NCBI RefSeq assembly: GCF_000164865.1
Contig: NC_014618.1
Location: 3,472,001 to 3,536,000, forward strand
From: [Enterobacter] lignolyticus SCF1
Lineage (GTDB): Bacteria > Pseudomonadota > Gammaproteobacteria > Enterobacterales > Enterobacteriaceae
Direction: 5' to 3'
Length of the DNA: 64,000 nucleotides
Shown here: positions 43,119-51,950 of the stretch, piece after piece
Numbering within the stretch: position 1 is the first letter of the stretch
How the letters are laid out: every line of letters starts with the position of its first letter
Translations under genes and position numbers: made by a program
The notes under the pieces: model-generated
What the model saw: the letters and a program-made list of their open reading frames with translations, nothing else
Databases searched by the model: none
Told to the model about the DNA's origin: nothing

Positions 43119-43304
43119 ATGAAAAAAATCAGCATCGTGAGCACCCTGCTTCTGGCCACTGTCCTGTCCACTGGCGCGATGGCAGCAGAGAATCACGTCT
43201 CTACACCTGAAACAGGTTCGAATATCGACACCGGCGTGCAGAATCATATTGATGTCAGCCACGCATTCGACAAAGAGAGTCTGACCGCAGGCTATCTCCT
43301 GTAA
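43119..43304 (+). CDS. Small exported protein of unknown function
   Basis: 61 residues: clear signal peptide (MKKISIVSTLLLATVLSTGA to MAA) and a mature part of about 38 residues without recognised motif, ending DKESLTAGYLL. Start at 43119 (GAGA site) or six codons upstream. It is followed by a strong terminator, which supports a real transcript, perhaps shared with the preceding gene 70 bases away. Confidence 0.6.
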   Translation: MKKISIVSTLLLATVLSTGAMAAENHVSTPETGSNIDTGVQNHIDVSHAFDKESLTAGYLL

Positions 43305-43325
43305 AAAGCCTTACAGGCTTTCGCC

Positions 43326-43357
43326 AAACAGACCGTCAAAATACGGTCTGTTTTGTT
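43326..43357 (+). terminator. Rho-independent terminator
   Basis: AAACAGACCGT and ACGGTCTGTTT pair around a six-base loop, followed by TTGTT. It closes the pair of small exported genes before purE. Confidence 0.8.
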
Positions 43358-43392
43358 ATGCATTGATGACCACAACGGCTCACTTTTCAACC

Positions 43393-43408
43393 GCGCAACC
43401 GTTTTCCT
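43393..43408. promoter_or_regulatory. PurR operator of purEK
   Basis: GCGCAACCGTTTTCCT matches the known purE operator (ACGCAACCGTTTTCCT) at 15 of 16 bases, and lies about 70 bases before purE. PurR with hypoxanthine or guanine represses here. Confidence 0.88.
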
Positions 43409-43479
43409 TGCCCGTATTACATGCTATTCTCTGTGCCCTCGAAAGCAGTATGTTTCGCACCACAGGAGTTTTAAGACGC

Positions 43480-43989
43480 ATGTCTTCCCGCAATAATCCG
43501 GCGCGTGTCGCCATCGTGATGGGGTCCAAAAGCGACTGGGCTACCATGCAGTTCGCCGCCGAAATCTTCGACATCCTGAACGTTCCCCACCATGTGGAAG
43601 TCGTCTCAGCTCACCGCACGCCGGACAAACTGTTCAGCTTCGCCGAAAGCGCAGAAGAGAACGGCTACCAGGTGATTATTGCCGGTGCGGGCGGTGCTGC
43701 GCATCTGCCGGGAATGATTGCCGCCAAAACGCTGGTGCCGGTGCTGGGCGTGCCGGTGCAAAGCGCGGCGCTGAGCGGCGTCGACAGCCTGTATTCGATT
43801 GTGCAGATGCCGCGCGGCATTCCGGTCGGCACTCTGGCCATCGGCAAAGCCGGGGCGGCTAACGCCGCGCTGCTGGCGGCGCAGATTCTGGCGACGCACG
43901 ATACGAGCCTGCGCCAGCGTCTGGCCGACTGGCGCCAGGCGCAGACGGACGAGGTGCTGGATAATCCGGACCCGCGGGGTGCGGCATGA
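43480..43989 (+). CDS. purE: N5-carboxyaminoimidazole ribonucleotide mutase PurE
   Basis: 169 residues from the ATG at 43480. Class I PurE motifs: VMGSKSDWATM, VVSAHRTPDKLF with the catalytic His, and AGAGGAAHLPGMIAA. Converts N5-CAIR to CAIR in purine synthesis. Overlaps purK by four bases (ATGA). Confidence 0.97.
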   Translation: MSSRNNPARVAIVMGSKSDWATMQFAAEIFDILNVPHHVEVVSAHRTPDKLFSFAESAEENGYQVIIAGAGGAAHLPGMIAAKTLVPVLGVPVQSAALSGVDSLYSIVQMPRGIPVGTLAIGKAGAANAALLAAQILATHDTSLRQRLADWRQAQTDEVLDNPDPRGAA

Positions 43990-45056
43990 AACAGGTCTGC
44001 GTACTCGGCAACGGCCAGCTTGGCCGAATGCTGCGCCAGGCCGGTGAACCGCTCGGCATCAGCGTCTGGCCGGTGGGGCTGGAGGCCGATCCGGAGGCCG
44101 TGCCGTTTCAGCAAAGCGTCATCACCGCGGAAATCGAGCGCTGGCCCGAAACCGCGCTGACCCGTGAGCTGGCGCGCCACAGCGCCTTTGTGAACCGCGA
44201 CGTTTTCCCGATCATCGCCGACCGGCTGACGCAGAAGCAGCTGTTCGATAAGCTGAATCTCGCCACCGCGCCGTGGCAACTGCTGGCGGATAAAAGCGTA
44301 TGGCCAGCGGTATTCGATAAGCTGGGCGAGCTGGCTATCGTCAAACGTCGGACCGGCGGCTATGACGGCCGCGGCCAGTGGCGCCTGCGCGACGGCGAAA
44401 CCGACCAGTTACCTGACGACTGCTACGGCGAATGCATTGTCGAGCAGGGCATCAACTTCAGCGGCGAAGTCTCGCTGGTCGGGGCTCGCGCGCAGGATGG
44501 CAGCACCGTGTTCTATCCGCTGACGCACAACCTCCATCAGGACGGTATTCTGCGCGTCAGCGTGGCGTTTCCGCAGGCGAATATCCAGCAGCAAACGCAG
44601 GCGGAAAGCATGCTGTCGGCCATTATGCACGAGCTGAACTACGTCGGCGTCATGGCGATGGAGTGCTTTATCACTCCGGCCGGACTGCTTATCAACGAGC
44701 TGGCACCTCGCGTGCACAACAGCGGGCACTGGACGCAGAACGGCGCCTCCATCAGCCAGTTCGAGCTGCATCTGCGCGGCGTGACCGGCCTGCCGCTGCC
44801 GAAGCCGGTGGTCAACAGCCCGTCGGTGATGGTCAACCTGATCGGCACCGATCTCAACTACGACTGGCTGAAGCTGCCGCTGGTGCACCTGCACTGGTAC
44901 GACAAAGAGGTGCGCCCTGGCCGCAAGGTAGGGCATCTGAACCTCAGCGATTGCGATGCCGGCCACCTCAGCGCCACGCTGGAAGCGCTCATCCCGCTAC
45001 TGCCGCCGGAATACGCCAGCGGCATTGCCTGGGCGCAAAGCAAGCTCGGCGCCTGA
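43986..45056 (+). CDS. purK: N5-carboxyaminoimidazole ribonucleotide synthase PurK
   Basis: 356-residue ATP-grasp enzyme that carboxylates AIR to N5-CAIR. Starts KQVCVLGNGQLGRM; ATP-grasp signs KRRTGGYDGRGQW, MAMECFIT and NELAPRVHNSGHWT. Translationally coupled to purE. Confidence 0.97.
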   Translation: MKQVCVLGNGQLGRMLRQAGEPLGISVWPVGLEADPEAVPFQQSVITAEIERWPETALTRELARHSAFVNRDVFPIIADRLTQKQLFDKLNLATAPWQLLADKSVWPAVFDKLGELAIVKRRTGGYDGRGQWRLRDGETDQLPDDCYGECIVEQGINFSGEVSLVGARAQDGSTVFYPLTHNLHQDGILRVSVAFPQANIQQQTQAESMLSAIMHELNYVGVMAMECFITPAGLLINELAPRVHNSGHWTQNGASISQFELHLRGVTGLPLPKPVVNSPSVMVNLIGTDLNYDWLKLPLVHLHWYDKEVRPGRKVGHLNLSDCDAGHLSATLEALIPLLPPEYASGIAWAQSKLGA

Positions 45057-45150
45057 TACGCTATCTTTGACCTTTCTTGCCGGGGGACTTCCCCGGCATG
45101 CCCTCCGGCGCGTAAAATTCCGTCCATGCATGTTGAAGAAGGATTTCCTG

Positions 45151-46239
45151 ATGAAAGATGGGATGGATCACCGCGCGCTGCTTGCCGCCGGTACGCCCAT
45201 AATTGACGTTCGCGCTCCGGTCGAATTTGCCCAGGGGGCGATGCCCTGCGCGATCAACCTCCCGCTGATGAACGACGATGAGCGCGCCGCGGTCGGCACC
45301 TGCTATAAGCGCAGCGGCGCCGAGGCGGCGCTGGCGCTCGGCCACCAGCTGGTGAGCGGAGAAACGCGACAGCAGCGTATTGCCGCCTGGCAAGCGGCAA
45401 TCGCGCAACGCCCCGACGCCTGGCTGTGCTGCGCGCGCGGCGGACAGCGTTCACACATAACCCAGCGCTGGCTGCTGGAGGCGGGAGTCGACGTGCCGCT
45501 GGTGCCCGGCGGCTATAAATCCCTGCGCCAGGCGGCAATAAGCGCCACCGACGAGCTGGTCAGGCTGCCGATGGTGCTTGTCGGCGGCTGTACCGGCAAC
45601 GGCAAAACGCAGCTGGTGCGCGCGCACCCGCTCGGCGTCGACCTCGAAGGGCTGGCGCATCACCGCGGCTCCTCGTTTGGCCGCACGCTGCAGCCGCAGC
45701 CGGCGCAGGCAAGCTTTGAAAACCACCTCGCCGTCGCCCTGCTGCAAAAAGCGCAGCAGAAGGAGCCGATACGCTGGGTGCTGGAAGATGAAGGCCATAT
45801 GATAGGCGCCAACCACCTGCCGGAAAGCCTGCGCGATCGCATGGCGCAGGCGCCGATTGCGGTCGTGGAAGACGCGTTCGAGGCTCGTCTCGCGCGCCTG
45901 CAGGAAGAGTACTTCACGCGGATGCATCACGATTTCATCCAGGCCTTTGGCGAAGAGCAGGGCTGGCAGGAGTACAGCGAGTATCTGCATCACGGGCTGT
46001 TCGCCATCCGCCGCCGCCTGGGGCTACAGCGTTTTGCCCAGCTGACGGACCTGCTGGATACCGCCCTGCTGGCGCAGCAGCGCACCGGGGCGACGGACGT
46101 GCATTTCTGCTGGCTGGATCCGCTGTTGGTCGAATACTACGATCCGATGTACCGCTATCAGCTTGGGAAAAAGGCGGAAAAAATTGTGTTTCGGGGTGAC
46201 TGGAATGGCGTGAGCGATTGGCTTAGCCATTCAATATAG
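45151..46239 (+). CDS. selU: tRNA 2-selenouridine synthase SelU (MnmH/YbbB)
   Basis: 362 residues. A rhodanese domain (about 1-130) with the catalytic Cys in CCARGGQRS (Cys93/94), then a P-loop (GGCTGNGKT, about 144-152) and GVDLEGLAHHRGSSFG. Replaces sulfur by selenium, via a geranylated intermediate, in the wobble 2-thiouridine of some tRNAs. Starts at 45151 behind AAGGA, 94 bases after purK; the same place as in E. coli only in broad terms. Confidence 0.93.
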   Translation: MKDGMDHRALLAAGTPIIDVRAPVEFAQGAMPCAINLPLMNDDERAAVGTCYKRSGAEAALALGHQLVSGETRQQRIAAWQAAIAQRPDAWLCCARGGQRSHITQRWLLEAGVDVPLVPGGYKSLRQAAISATDELVRLPMVLVGGCTGNGKTQLVRAHPLGVDLEGLAHHRGSSFGRTLQPQPAQASFENHLAVALLQKAQQKEPIRWVLEDEGHMIGANHLPESLRDRMAQAPIAVVEDAFEARLARLQEEYFTRMHHDFIQAFGEEQGWQEYSEYLHHGLFAIRRRLGLQRFAQLTDLLDTALLAQQRTGATDVHFCWLDPLLVEYYDPMYRYQLGKKAEKIVFRGDWNGVSDWLSHSI

Positions 46240-46258
46240 TGATGCTTAGCTGAAAAAT

Positions 46259-46511
46259 CATTACAGGTTAAAAGGTAATGCCGGGAATAAACCCGGTATT
46301 ACAAACCGTTGACAAACATCATTGAAATCAAGAGCGGTATGATTTCTCCCTCTCCCTTTTAGGGAGAGGGTCGGGGTGAGGGTGTTAACGCGCGGATCTC
46401 CAGAAAAAATCCCCTCACCCTAGCCCTCTCCCACAAAGAGAGGGGATTAACCGTACTCTGTTTTTCACTTTGTCAGCAGCCTGTAATGCCGGGAGTAAGC
46501 CCGGCATTATA
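46259..46511. repeat. Nested palindromic repeats between selU and an unknown gene
   Basis: Outer inverted repeats CATTACAGG (46259-46267) and CCTGTAATG (46480-46488) flank two similar hairpins (TGCCGGGAATAAACCCGG at about 46279 and TGCCGGGAGTAAGCCCGG at about 46487). These in turn flank a pair of opposed CCTCTCCC/CCTCACCC boxes at 46349-46444, with the GC-rich look of boxC-type enterobacterial repeats. No gene lies within. The symmetry suggests a small non-autonomous element, not shown to be mobile. Confidence 0.6.
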
Positions 46512-46516
46512 TACCG

Positions 46517-46960
46517 TCAATGATCAATGACACCAAATCGAGGCTCTTTAAGCTCATAAGTCATATAACCAATAAGATCATGCAGTAACCCTGATAAAAC
46601 CTCTCGTTCCTCAGAATTACAAGTATTGCGCATTAAAATGGAGGTTAACGCCTGGCAATACTCACATTGAAGATCGGAATCAGCAAAGATCCACTTTTCA
46701 GTCCGGTGAAATTCATCGTTGATTGTTAACTCCATAATCCGATGGCGACTCATATCTTCCTCAAGTGACAAATTCAACTTAGACAGATAGGAAGACAGAC
46801 AGCGCAATACCGGCGTGATGCTTTCAGATTCATGGGCATCAATAATGATTTGAGACAGAAGTTCGCACCGTTCAGCAAGGTCAATAAAATCGAGGTTTCC
46901 AGCTGTGATTTCACTGTAGCTTGCTGAGTTATAAACTTGACTACTATTTTCTTTGTTCAT
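46517..46960 (-). CDS. Hypothetical protein, unknown family
   Basis: 147 residues, acidic, mostly helical by pattern, with no signal peptide or membrane segment. A central region reads ERCELLSQIIIDAHESES and RCLSSYLSKLNLSLEED; no catalytic motif is seen. Lower GC than its neighbours. Directly upstream on the same strand is a leader that resembles the C4/P4 immunity RNA, which suggests phage or satellite origin. Confidence 0.55.
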   Translation of the reverse strand: MNKENSSQVYNSASYSEITAGNLDFIDLAERCELLSQIIIDAHESESITPVLRCLSSYLSKLNLSLEEDMSRHRIMELTINDEFHRTEKWIFADSDLQCEYCQALTSILMRNTCNSEEREVLSGLLHDLIGYMTYELKEPRFGVIDH

Positions 46961-46964
46961 ATAG

Positions 46965-47100
46965 CATTCTCGTTACGGATTGCCGGAATGCCTCCATAAA
47001 CGCCACATTCTGGAGGCGGACTGAACAAGGTTGGCGTACCGACCCGTAACGAATATCGGCGCTTCAAAAGAAGCCCTCGTCCAGCCCACCATCGTTGCAT
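46965..47100 (-). ncRNA. C4/P4-type immunity leader remnant
   Basis: Opposed TCGTTACGG (46968-46976) and CCGTAACGA (47041-47049) enclose the paired boxes CCTCCA (47010-47015 region on the minus strand) and TGGAGG. A short frame across it (NATMVGW, then RYANLVQSASR) has the wording of Ash/Icd-like peptides of P4-type satellites. This is the pattern of the C4 antisense RNA and P4 CI immunity region, judged from memory of those sequences. It lies upstream of the unknown gene at 46517. Confidence 0.45.
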
Positions 47101-47400
47101 TATACGCACAATGCAAAAAATAGTGCCAAAACAGAGGTGGTATGAAAAACAGCTTCATACGTTATTACGGGTTCAGGACGCCAATCCTGGAGCCTGCTTT
47201 TCAGGTTCGAAGCGATAATACACCTGTATGCCCATCCAACAATTTCATTTATATGAATCTGGAAAGCTGCTCGCAAATGTGAAGTGCGCAACGAAAACAG
47301 CGGCAAAAGGCCGCTGTACCCGAACCTCTGCCGGGTGGCGCTACGCTTACCCGGCCTACAAAACTACAAAACCCTGGCGCCATCAGGCAAAGCGTGCGCC
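47100..47400. other. Gene-free stretch upstream of the immunity-like leader
   Basis: No credible open reading frame. It probably holds the promoter for the minus-strand leader and gene, and at its right end the REP element at 47330-47359 near the ybbP stop. Confidence 0.35.
47330..47359. repeat. REP (palindromic unit) element
   Basis: GCCGGGTGGCGCTACGC then TTACCCGGCCTAC, the REP consensus layout, 40 bases beyond the ybbP stop. Same family as the elements at 39862 and 52814. Confidence 0.85.
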
Positions 47401-49815
47401 TTACACGCTAAACTGCCGGAACAGCGCCTTGCCTTTCAGCAGGCGCAGCCCAAGCCAGCCGCCGCACAGCGACAGCAGCACGCCGCCGAACAGCGGCAGC
47501 GTCACCCACAGCCGCCAGTCCGGCTCCCAGGGGAAGTCGAAGACCTTCGTTTGCAGCAGCGCCAGCGCCGTTTCCGCGCCGATGGCCGCCACCAGTCCCG
47601 ACACCAGCCCCAGCAGCGCAAATTCAGCCCACAGCGTAGCGCGCAGCAGCGATTTACCGGCGCCGAGCGTGCGCCAGACCACCAGCTCCTGATGGCGCTG
47701 GCGCATCCCCACCTGCACCTGGGCCAGCAGCAGCAAAAGACCGCAGGCGGTCACCAGCACCACCATCACTTCCAGCGCCCGGCTCACCTGCCCCAGCACC
47801 TGTCCTACCTGCTTCAGGATGGCGCCGATATCCAGCAGGCTGACGGTCGGAAACTCGCGGTTAAGCTGGGTCAGCAGCGCCGCATCGCGATCCCAGCGGA
47901 AGCTGGTCAACCAGCTCTGCGGCTGGCCGTCCAGCGCGCCAGGCGGGAAAATAAAGTAAAAATTCGGCCGCAGGCTCTCCCAGTCCACCTTGCGCACACT
48001 GGTGACAGTCGCGCTGAAGTCCTGGGTATCGCCGGTAAAGGTCATCCGGTCGCCGAGGTTGATACGCAGGCGTTTTGCCAGCCCCTCTTCAATGGACACC
48101 TCCCCCGCTTTTGGCGGCCACTGCCCGGCCACCACCGTATTATGCTCAGGACGCGCGCTTTGCCACGTCAGGTTCAGCTCGCGGTTCAGCGCCTCTTCCG
48201 GGTTGCCCTCCGTCGGCTGGTGATTGATGGCCGTCAAACGCGCGCGCACGACGGGATAAAAAGCGGAGGGGATCACCTGATGCTCCGCCAGAAACACCTT
48301 CATCGGGCTAACCTGCTCGGGGGCGATATTGATCAGGAAGTAGTTCGGGCTGTCCGGCGGCAGTTGCTGCTGCCAGCGTTCGAGCAGGTCGCCGCGCAGC
48401 ACCAGCAGGAGCGCCAGCAGCATAAACGAAAGCGAGAAGGCCGCCAGCTGGCTGAGGGTCGACCACGGCTGGCGCAGCAGACGGTTCACCGCCAGACGCA
48501 GCGGCAGCGCCTTCAGCGTCAGGCGCTTGAGCACATTGAGCAACAGCCAACCGACGACGCCGCACAACAGCGCCAGCACCACCGCCCCGGCCAGTACGGA
48601 CCACAACAGCACGCTACCGCCCATCAGCCACGCCAGCAACAATACGACCACCACGCACGCCAGCGGAATGTAGATCTGCAGCGGCCAGACCTTCGCCACC
48701 ACGTCGCGGCGCAGGACGCGCAGCGGCTGCGTCGCCAGCAATAGGCGCCAGGGGCGCAGCCCCACCAGCAGCGAAATCACCACCATCGCGCCCGTCGCCC
48801 ACAGCCACGGCCAGAGGCTGGCCGGAGGAAGCGCCGCCGGCAGCACCGGTTTTAACAGCGCCATCAGAATATGTTCAAACAGCAGCCCCATCGCCCCGCC
48901 GGTCGCCAGCGACATCGCCAGCAGCAGAACCCACTGCCCGAGGATCAGCTTACGCAGCTGCGCGCGCCCCGCCCCCAGCGTTTTGAGGATCGCCACCAGG
49001 TCGTAGCGACTGCGGCAGTAGTGCCCCATCGCCACCGCAACGGCCGCCACCGCCAGCAACAGGGTCAGCAACGCCGAGAGCAGCAGAAACTGCTGAGAGC
49101 GCTCCAGCGATTTACCCAGCGCGCCCTCGTCCTGATTGAGGCCAATCCAGCGCTGCTCCGGGCTCAGCTGCGGGAGTAGCCACGCCTCATAGGCCGCAAG
49201 CGCTTCAGGGGTGCCGCCGAACTTATAGCGCCAGCTGACGCGGCTTCCCGGCTGCACCGCGCCGGTTTTTGCCACATCTGCCACGTTCATCATCAGCCGG
49301 GGCGCCATCTGGAACGGGTTAAAGCCCGAATCCGGCTCCTGGATAACGGCGCCGGCAATCCGCAATGTGGTATCGCCGACGTCGATCGTATCGCCGGTTT
49401 TCAGGTTCAGCAGCGCCATCAGCCTGGGGGCCAGCAGCACGCTGCCCGCCTGCGGCTTCAGACCCGGCGGCTCGGTTTGCAGCTCGCCGTACATCGGATA
49501 AACGTCGTCGACCGCCTTGACGCTGGCCAGCTGCGGCGTGTCTCCGGCGTAGGTCATCGTCGTGAAGTTCAGCTGTTCGCCCACCTTCAGCCCCAGCGCG
49601 CGGGCTTTGTCCAGCCACGCCTGCGGCGCGGGTTTGTCGGTACGCAGGGTGCGGTCGCCGGCCATAAAGTCGCGGCTCTGCTGGCTGAGCCCTTTGTCCA
49701 TACGGTCGCTGATGCTGCCCAGCGCCAGCACGCAGGCCACCGCCAGGCTCAGCGCCATCCAGACAATCAGCAGCGACGGCGAACGCCACTCCCGCCAGAA
49801 CCAGCGCGCAATCAT
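47401..49815 (-). CDS. ybbP: ABC transporter permease YbbP
   Basis: 804 residues, the same as E. coli YbbP. Two FtsX-like permease halves with four membrane helices near the middle and the C-terminus, and large periplasmic MacB-like domains. Works with the ATPase YbbA; the substrate is unknown, perhaps a lipoprotein-like or lipophilic compound. Overlaps ybbA by four bases. Confidence 0.95.
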   Translation of the reverse strand: MIARWFWREWRSPSLLIVWMALSLAVACVLALGSISDRMDKGLSQQSRDFMAGDRTLRTDKPAPQAWLDKARALGLKVGEQLNFTTMTYAGDTPQLASVKAVDDVYPMYGELQTEPPGLKPQAGSVLLAPRLMALLNLKTGDTIDVGDTTLRIAGAVIQEPDSGFNPFQMAPRLMMNVADVAKTGAVQPGSRVSWRYKFGGTPEALAAYEAWLLPQLSPEQRWIGLNQDEGALGKSLERSQQFLLLSALLTLLLAVAAVAVAMGHYCRSRYDLVAILKTLGAGRAQLRKLILGQWVLLLAMSLATGGAMGLLFEHILMALLKPVLPAALPPASLWPWLWATGAMVVISLLVGLRPWRLLLATQPLRVLRRDVVAKVWPLQIYIPLACVVVVLLLAWLMGGSVLLWSVLAGAVVLALLCGVVGWLLLNVLKRLTLKALPLRLAVNRLLRQPWSTLSQLAAFSLSFMLLALLLVLRGDLLERWQQQLPPDSPNYFLINIAPEQVSPMKVFLAEHQVIPSAFYPVVRARLTAINHQPTEGNPEEALNRELNLTWQSARPEHNTVVAGQWPPKAGEVSIEEGLAKRLRINLGDRMTFTGDTQDFSATVTSVRKVDWESLRPNFYFIFPPGALDGQPQSWLTSFRWDRDAALLTQLNREFPTVSLLDIGAILKQVGQVLGQVSRALEVMVVLVTACGLLLLLAQVQVGMRQRHQELVVWRTLGAGKSLLRATLWAEFALLGLVSGLVAAIGAETALALLQTKVFDFPWEPDWRLWVTLPLFGGVLLSLCGGWLGLRLLKGKALFRQFSV

Positions 49816-50498
49816 GCTTCCTCCTGCAACTGCCCGTTATTCAGGCGCAGACGACGATCGCAGCGCGCCGCCAGCGTCAGGTCGTGCGTCACCAGAATCA
49901 GCGTGGTGCCGTGCTCGCGGTTAAGCGAAAACAGCAGATCGGCGATACGTTCGCCCGTCTGGCGGTCAAGATTACCGGTCGGTTCATCCGCGAACAGCAG
50001 CGACGGACGGCCGTTAAACGCGCGAGCCAGCGCCACGCGCTGCTGCTCGCCGCCGGAAAGCTGCGCCGGAAGGTGGTGCAAACGCTGGCCGAGCCCCAGC
50101 TGTTCCAGCAGCGCTTTGGCCCCCTGCCGCCCCTGGCGATCGCTTTCACCGCGCAGCAGCGCGGGAAGCTCTACGTTCTCCAGCGCGTTGAGCGTGGGGA
50201 TCAGCATAAACGACTGGAAAACAAACCCGACATGCTCCGCGCGCAGCTTCGCCCGCGCCTCTTCATCCATCGCGTGCAAAGGCTGCCCAAGCAGCGTCAC
50301 TTCACCGCTGCTGCCGTCGTCCAGCCCCGCCAGAATCGCCAGCAGCGTTGACTTGCCGGAGCCGGACTCGCCGATCAGCGCAATGGTCTGGCCCCGTTTG
50401 ACAAGCAGCTCAACTCCGGTGAGGATGGAAAGCTCCTGCTCCCCCTGACCGACGGATTTCTTAAGATGATGAACTTCAAGTATGTTTTCCGCTGGCAT
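49812..50498 (-). CDS. ybbA: ABC transporter ATPase YbbA
   Basis: 228 residues of the LolD/MacB type. Walker A GESGSGKST, signature LSGGEQQRVALARAF, Walker B LLFADEPTGNLD, and the H-loop His of LVTHD. Partner of YbbP. Its 5' end overlaps the divergent tesA by about 33 bases, as in E. coli. Confidence 0.95.
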   Translation of the reverse strand: MPAENILEVHHLKKSVGQGEQELSILTGVELLVKRGQTIALIGESGSGKSTLLAILAGLDDGSSGEVTLLGQPLHAMDEEARAKLRAEHVGFVFQSFMLIPTLNALENVELPALLRGESDRQGRQGAKALLEQLGLGQRLHHLPAQLSGGEQQRVALARAFNGRPSLLFADEPTGNLDRQTGERIADLLFSLNREHGTTLILVTHDLTLAARCDRRLRLNNGQLQEEA

Positions 50499-51092
50499 GT
50501 GCCTTTCCTGTTCCTGGTTCTGTTAACCTGCCGCGCCGCGTTTGCCGACACCGTTCTGGTGTTAGGCGACAGCCTCAGCGCCGGTTACCGCATGGCGGCC
50601 AATGCCGCATGGCCCGCGCTGCTTAACGCCAAATGGCAGCCGAAAACCGACGTCATCAACGCCAGCATCAGCGGGGACACCTCACAGCAGGGGCTGGCGC
50701 GCCTGCCGGAGCTGCTAAAGCAGCATCAGCCCCGCTGGGTGCTGGTGGAGCTTGGCGGCAACGACGGCCTGCGCGGCTTTCCGCCGCAGCAGACGGAAGC
50801 GACGCTGCGCGCCATCCTTAAGGATATCGAAGCCGCCAACGCCAAACCGCTGCTGATGCAAATTCGGCTCCCGGCGAACTATGGTCGCCGTTATAATGCC
50901 TCTTTTAGCGCGATATATCCGAAGCTCGCCAGCGAATTTAATATTCCACTGCTCCCTTTCTTCATGGAAGAAGTCTATCTGAAACCGCAGTGGATGCAGG
51001 ATGATGGTATTCACCCCAATCGTGACGCACAGCCGTTCATTGCCGACTGGATGGCGACACGCCTGGCTCCCTTAGTTAATCACGACTCCTGA
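50466..51092 (+). CDS. tesA: Acyl-CoA thioesterase I/lysophospholipase L1 TesA
   Basis: 208-residue SGNH hydrolase with a signal peptide (ending AAFA), so periplasmic. The four SGNH blocks are present: GDSLSAGY with the catalytic Ser, the Gly of SISGDTS, GGNDGLRG and DGIHPN with the Asp/His. Divergent from and overlapping ybbA. Confidence 0.96.
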   Translation: MMNFKYVFRWHVPFLFLVLLTCRAAFADTVLVLGDSLSAGYRMAANAAWPALLNAKWQPKTDVINASISGDTSQQGLARLPELLKQHQPRWVLVELGGNDGLRGFPPQQTEATLRAILKDIEAANAKPLLMQIRLPANYGRRYNASFSAIYPKLASEFNIPLLPFFMEEVYLKPQWMQDDGIHPNRDAQPFIADWMATRLAPLVNHDS

Positions 51093-51120
51093 TAATCCGG
51101 GGTCGTCTTCAGGTAAAGTT

Positions 51121-51891
51121 ATGCAAAAAACGGTCTTAATTACAGGATGTTCCAGCGGTATCGGTCTGGAAAGCGCGCTTGAGCTTAAACGTCAGGGATT
51201 TCGCGTGCTGGCCGCCTGCCGCAAACCGGACGATGTTGCCCGGATGTCGGCTTTAGGCCTGACCGGCATTCTGTTGGATCTGGACTCGCCGGACAGCGTC
51301 GAGCGGGCCGCCGATGAGGTCATCGCCCTGACGGAAAACCGGCTGTTCGGGATCTTCAATAACGCCGGATACGGGGTCTACGGCCCGCTGACCACGATCA
51401 GCCGCGCACAGCTGGAGCAGCAGTTTTCCACCAACTTTTTTGGCGCGCACCAGCTCACCCTGCGCCTGCTCCCGGCGATGCTGCCGCACGGCGAAGGGCG
51501 TATCGTGATGACCTCATCGGTGATGGGGCTTATCTCCACGCCAGGCCGCGGCGCCTATGCGGCCAGCAAATACGCGCTGGAGGCCTGGTCGGATGCGCTG
51601 CGTATGGAGCTGCGCTACAGCGGTATCAAGGTCAGCCTGATTGAACCGGGGCCGATTCGCACCCGCTTTACCGACAACGTTAACCAGACCGAGGCCGACA
51701 GGCCGGTCGAGAACCCGGGCATTGCCGCGCGCTTTACCCTTGGCCCGGAGGCGGTGGTGGAAAAAGTGCGCCACGCGTTTCTCAGCGACAAGCCGAAAAT
51801 GCGCTATCCGGTGACGGTAGTGACTCACGTCGTGATGCTGCTCAAGCGCCTGCTGCCGGGCCGGATGATGGATAAAATCTTACAGGGCTGA
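51121..51891 (+). CDS. ybbO: Short-chain dehydrogenase YbbO
   Basis: 256 residues. NADP-binding TGCSSGIG, NNAGYGVYG, the catalytic Ser of MTSSVMG, and YAASKYALEAW (Tyr-x-x-x-Lys). E. coli YbbO reduces aldehydes. Starts 28 bases after tesA and likely shares its transcript. Confidence 0.94.
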   Translation: MQKTVLITGCSSGIGLESALELKRQGFRVLAACRKPDDVARMSALGLTGILLDLDSPDSVERAADEVIALTENRLFGIFNNAGYGVYGPLTTISRAQLEQQFSTNFFGAHQLTLRLLPAMLPHGEGRIVMTSSVMGLISTPGRGAYAASKYALEAWSDALRMELRYSGIKVSLIEPGPIRTRFTDNVNQTEADRPVENPGIAARFTLGPEAVVEKVRHAFLSDKPKMRYPVTVVTHVVMLLKRLLPGRMMDKILQG

Positions 51892-51950
51892 GTTGAAGGC
51901 GCGCCGCGCTGCCCCCATGTAATGTAAAAATCGACAAACGAGATAATCAC

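Noticed and set aside
47284..48744. A 486-codon open frame antisense to ybbP, rich in Gln, His and Arg
   Set aside because: Composition is that of a shadow frame; ybbP is full length and conserved.
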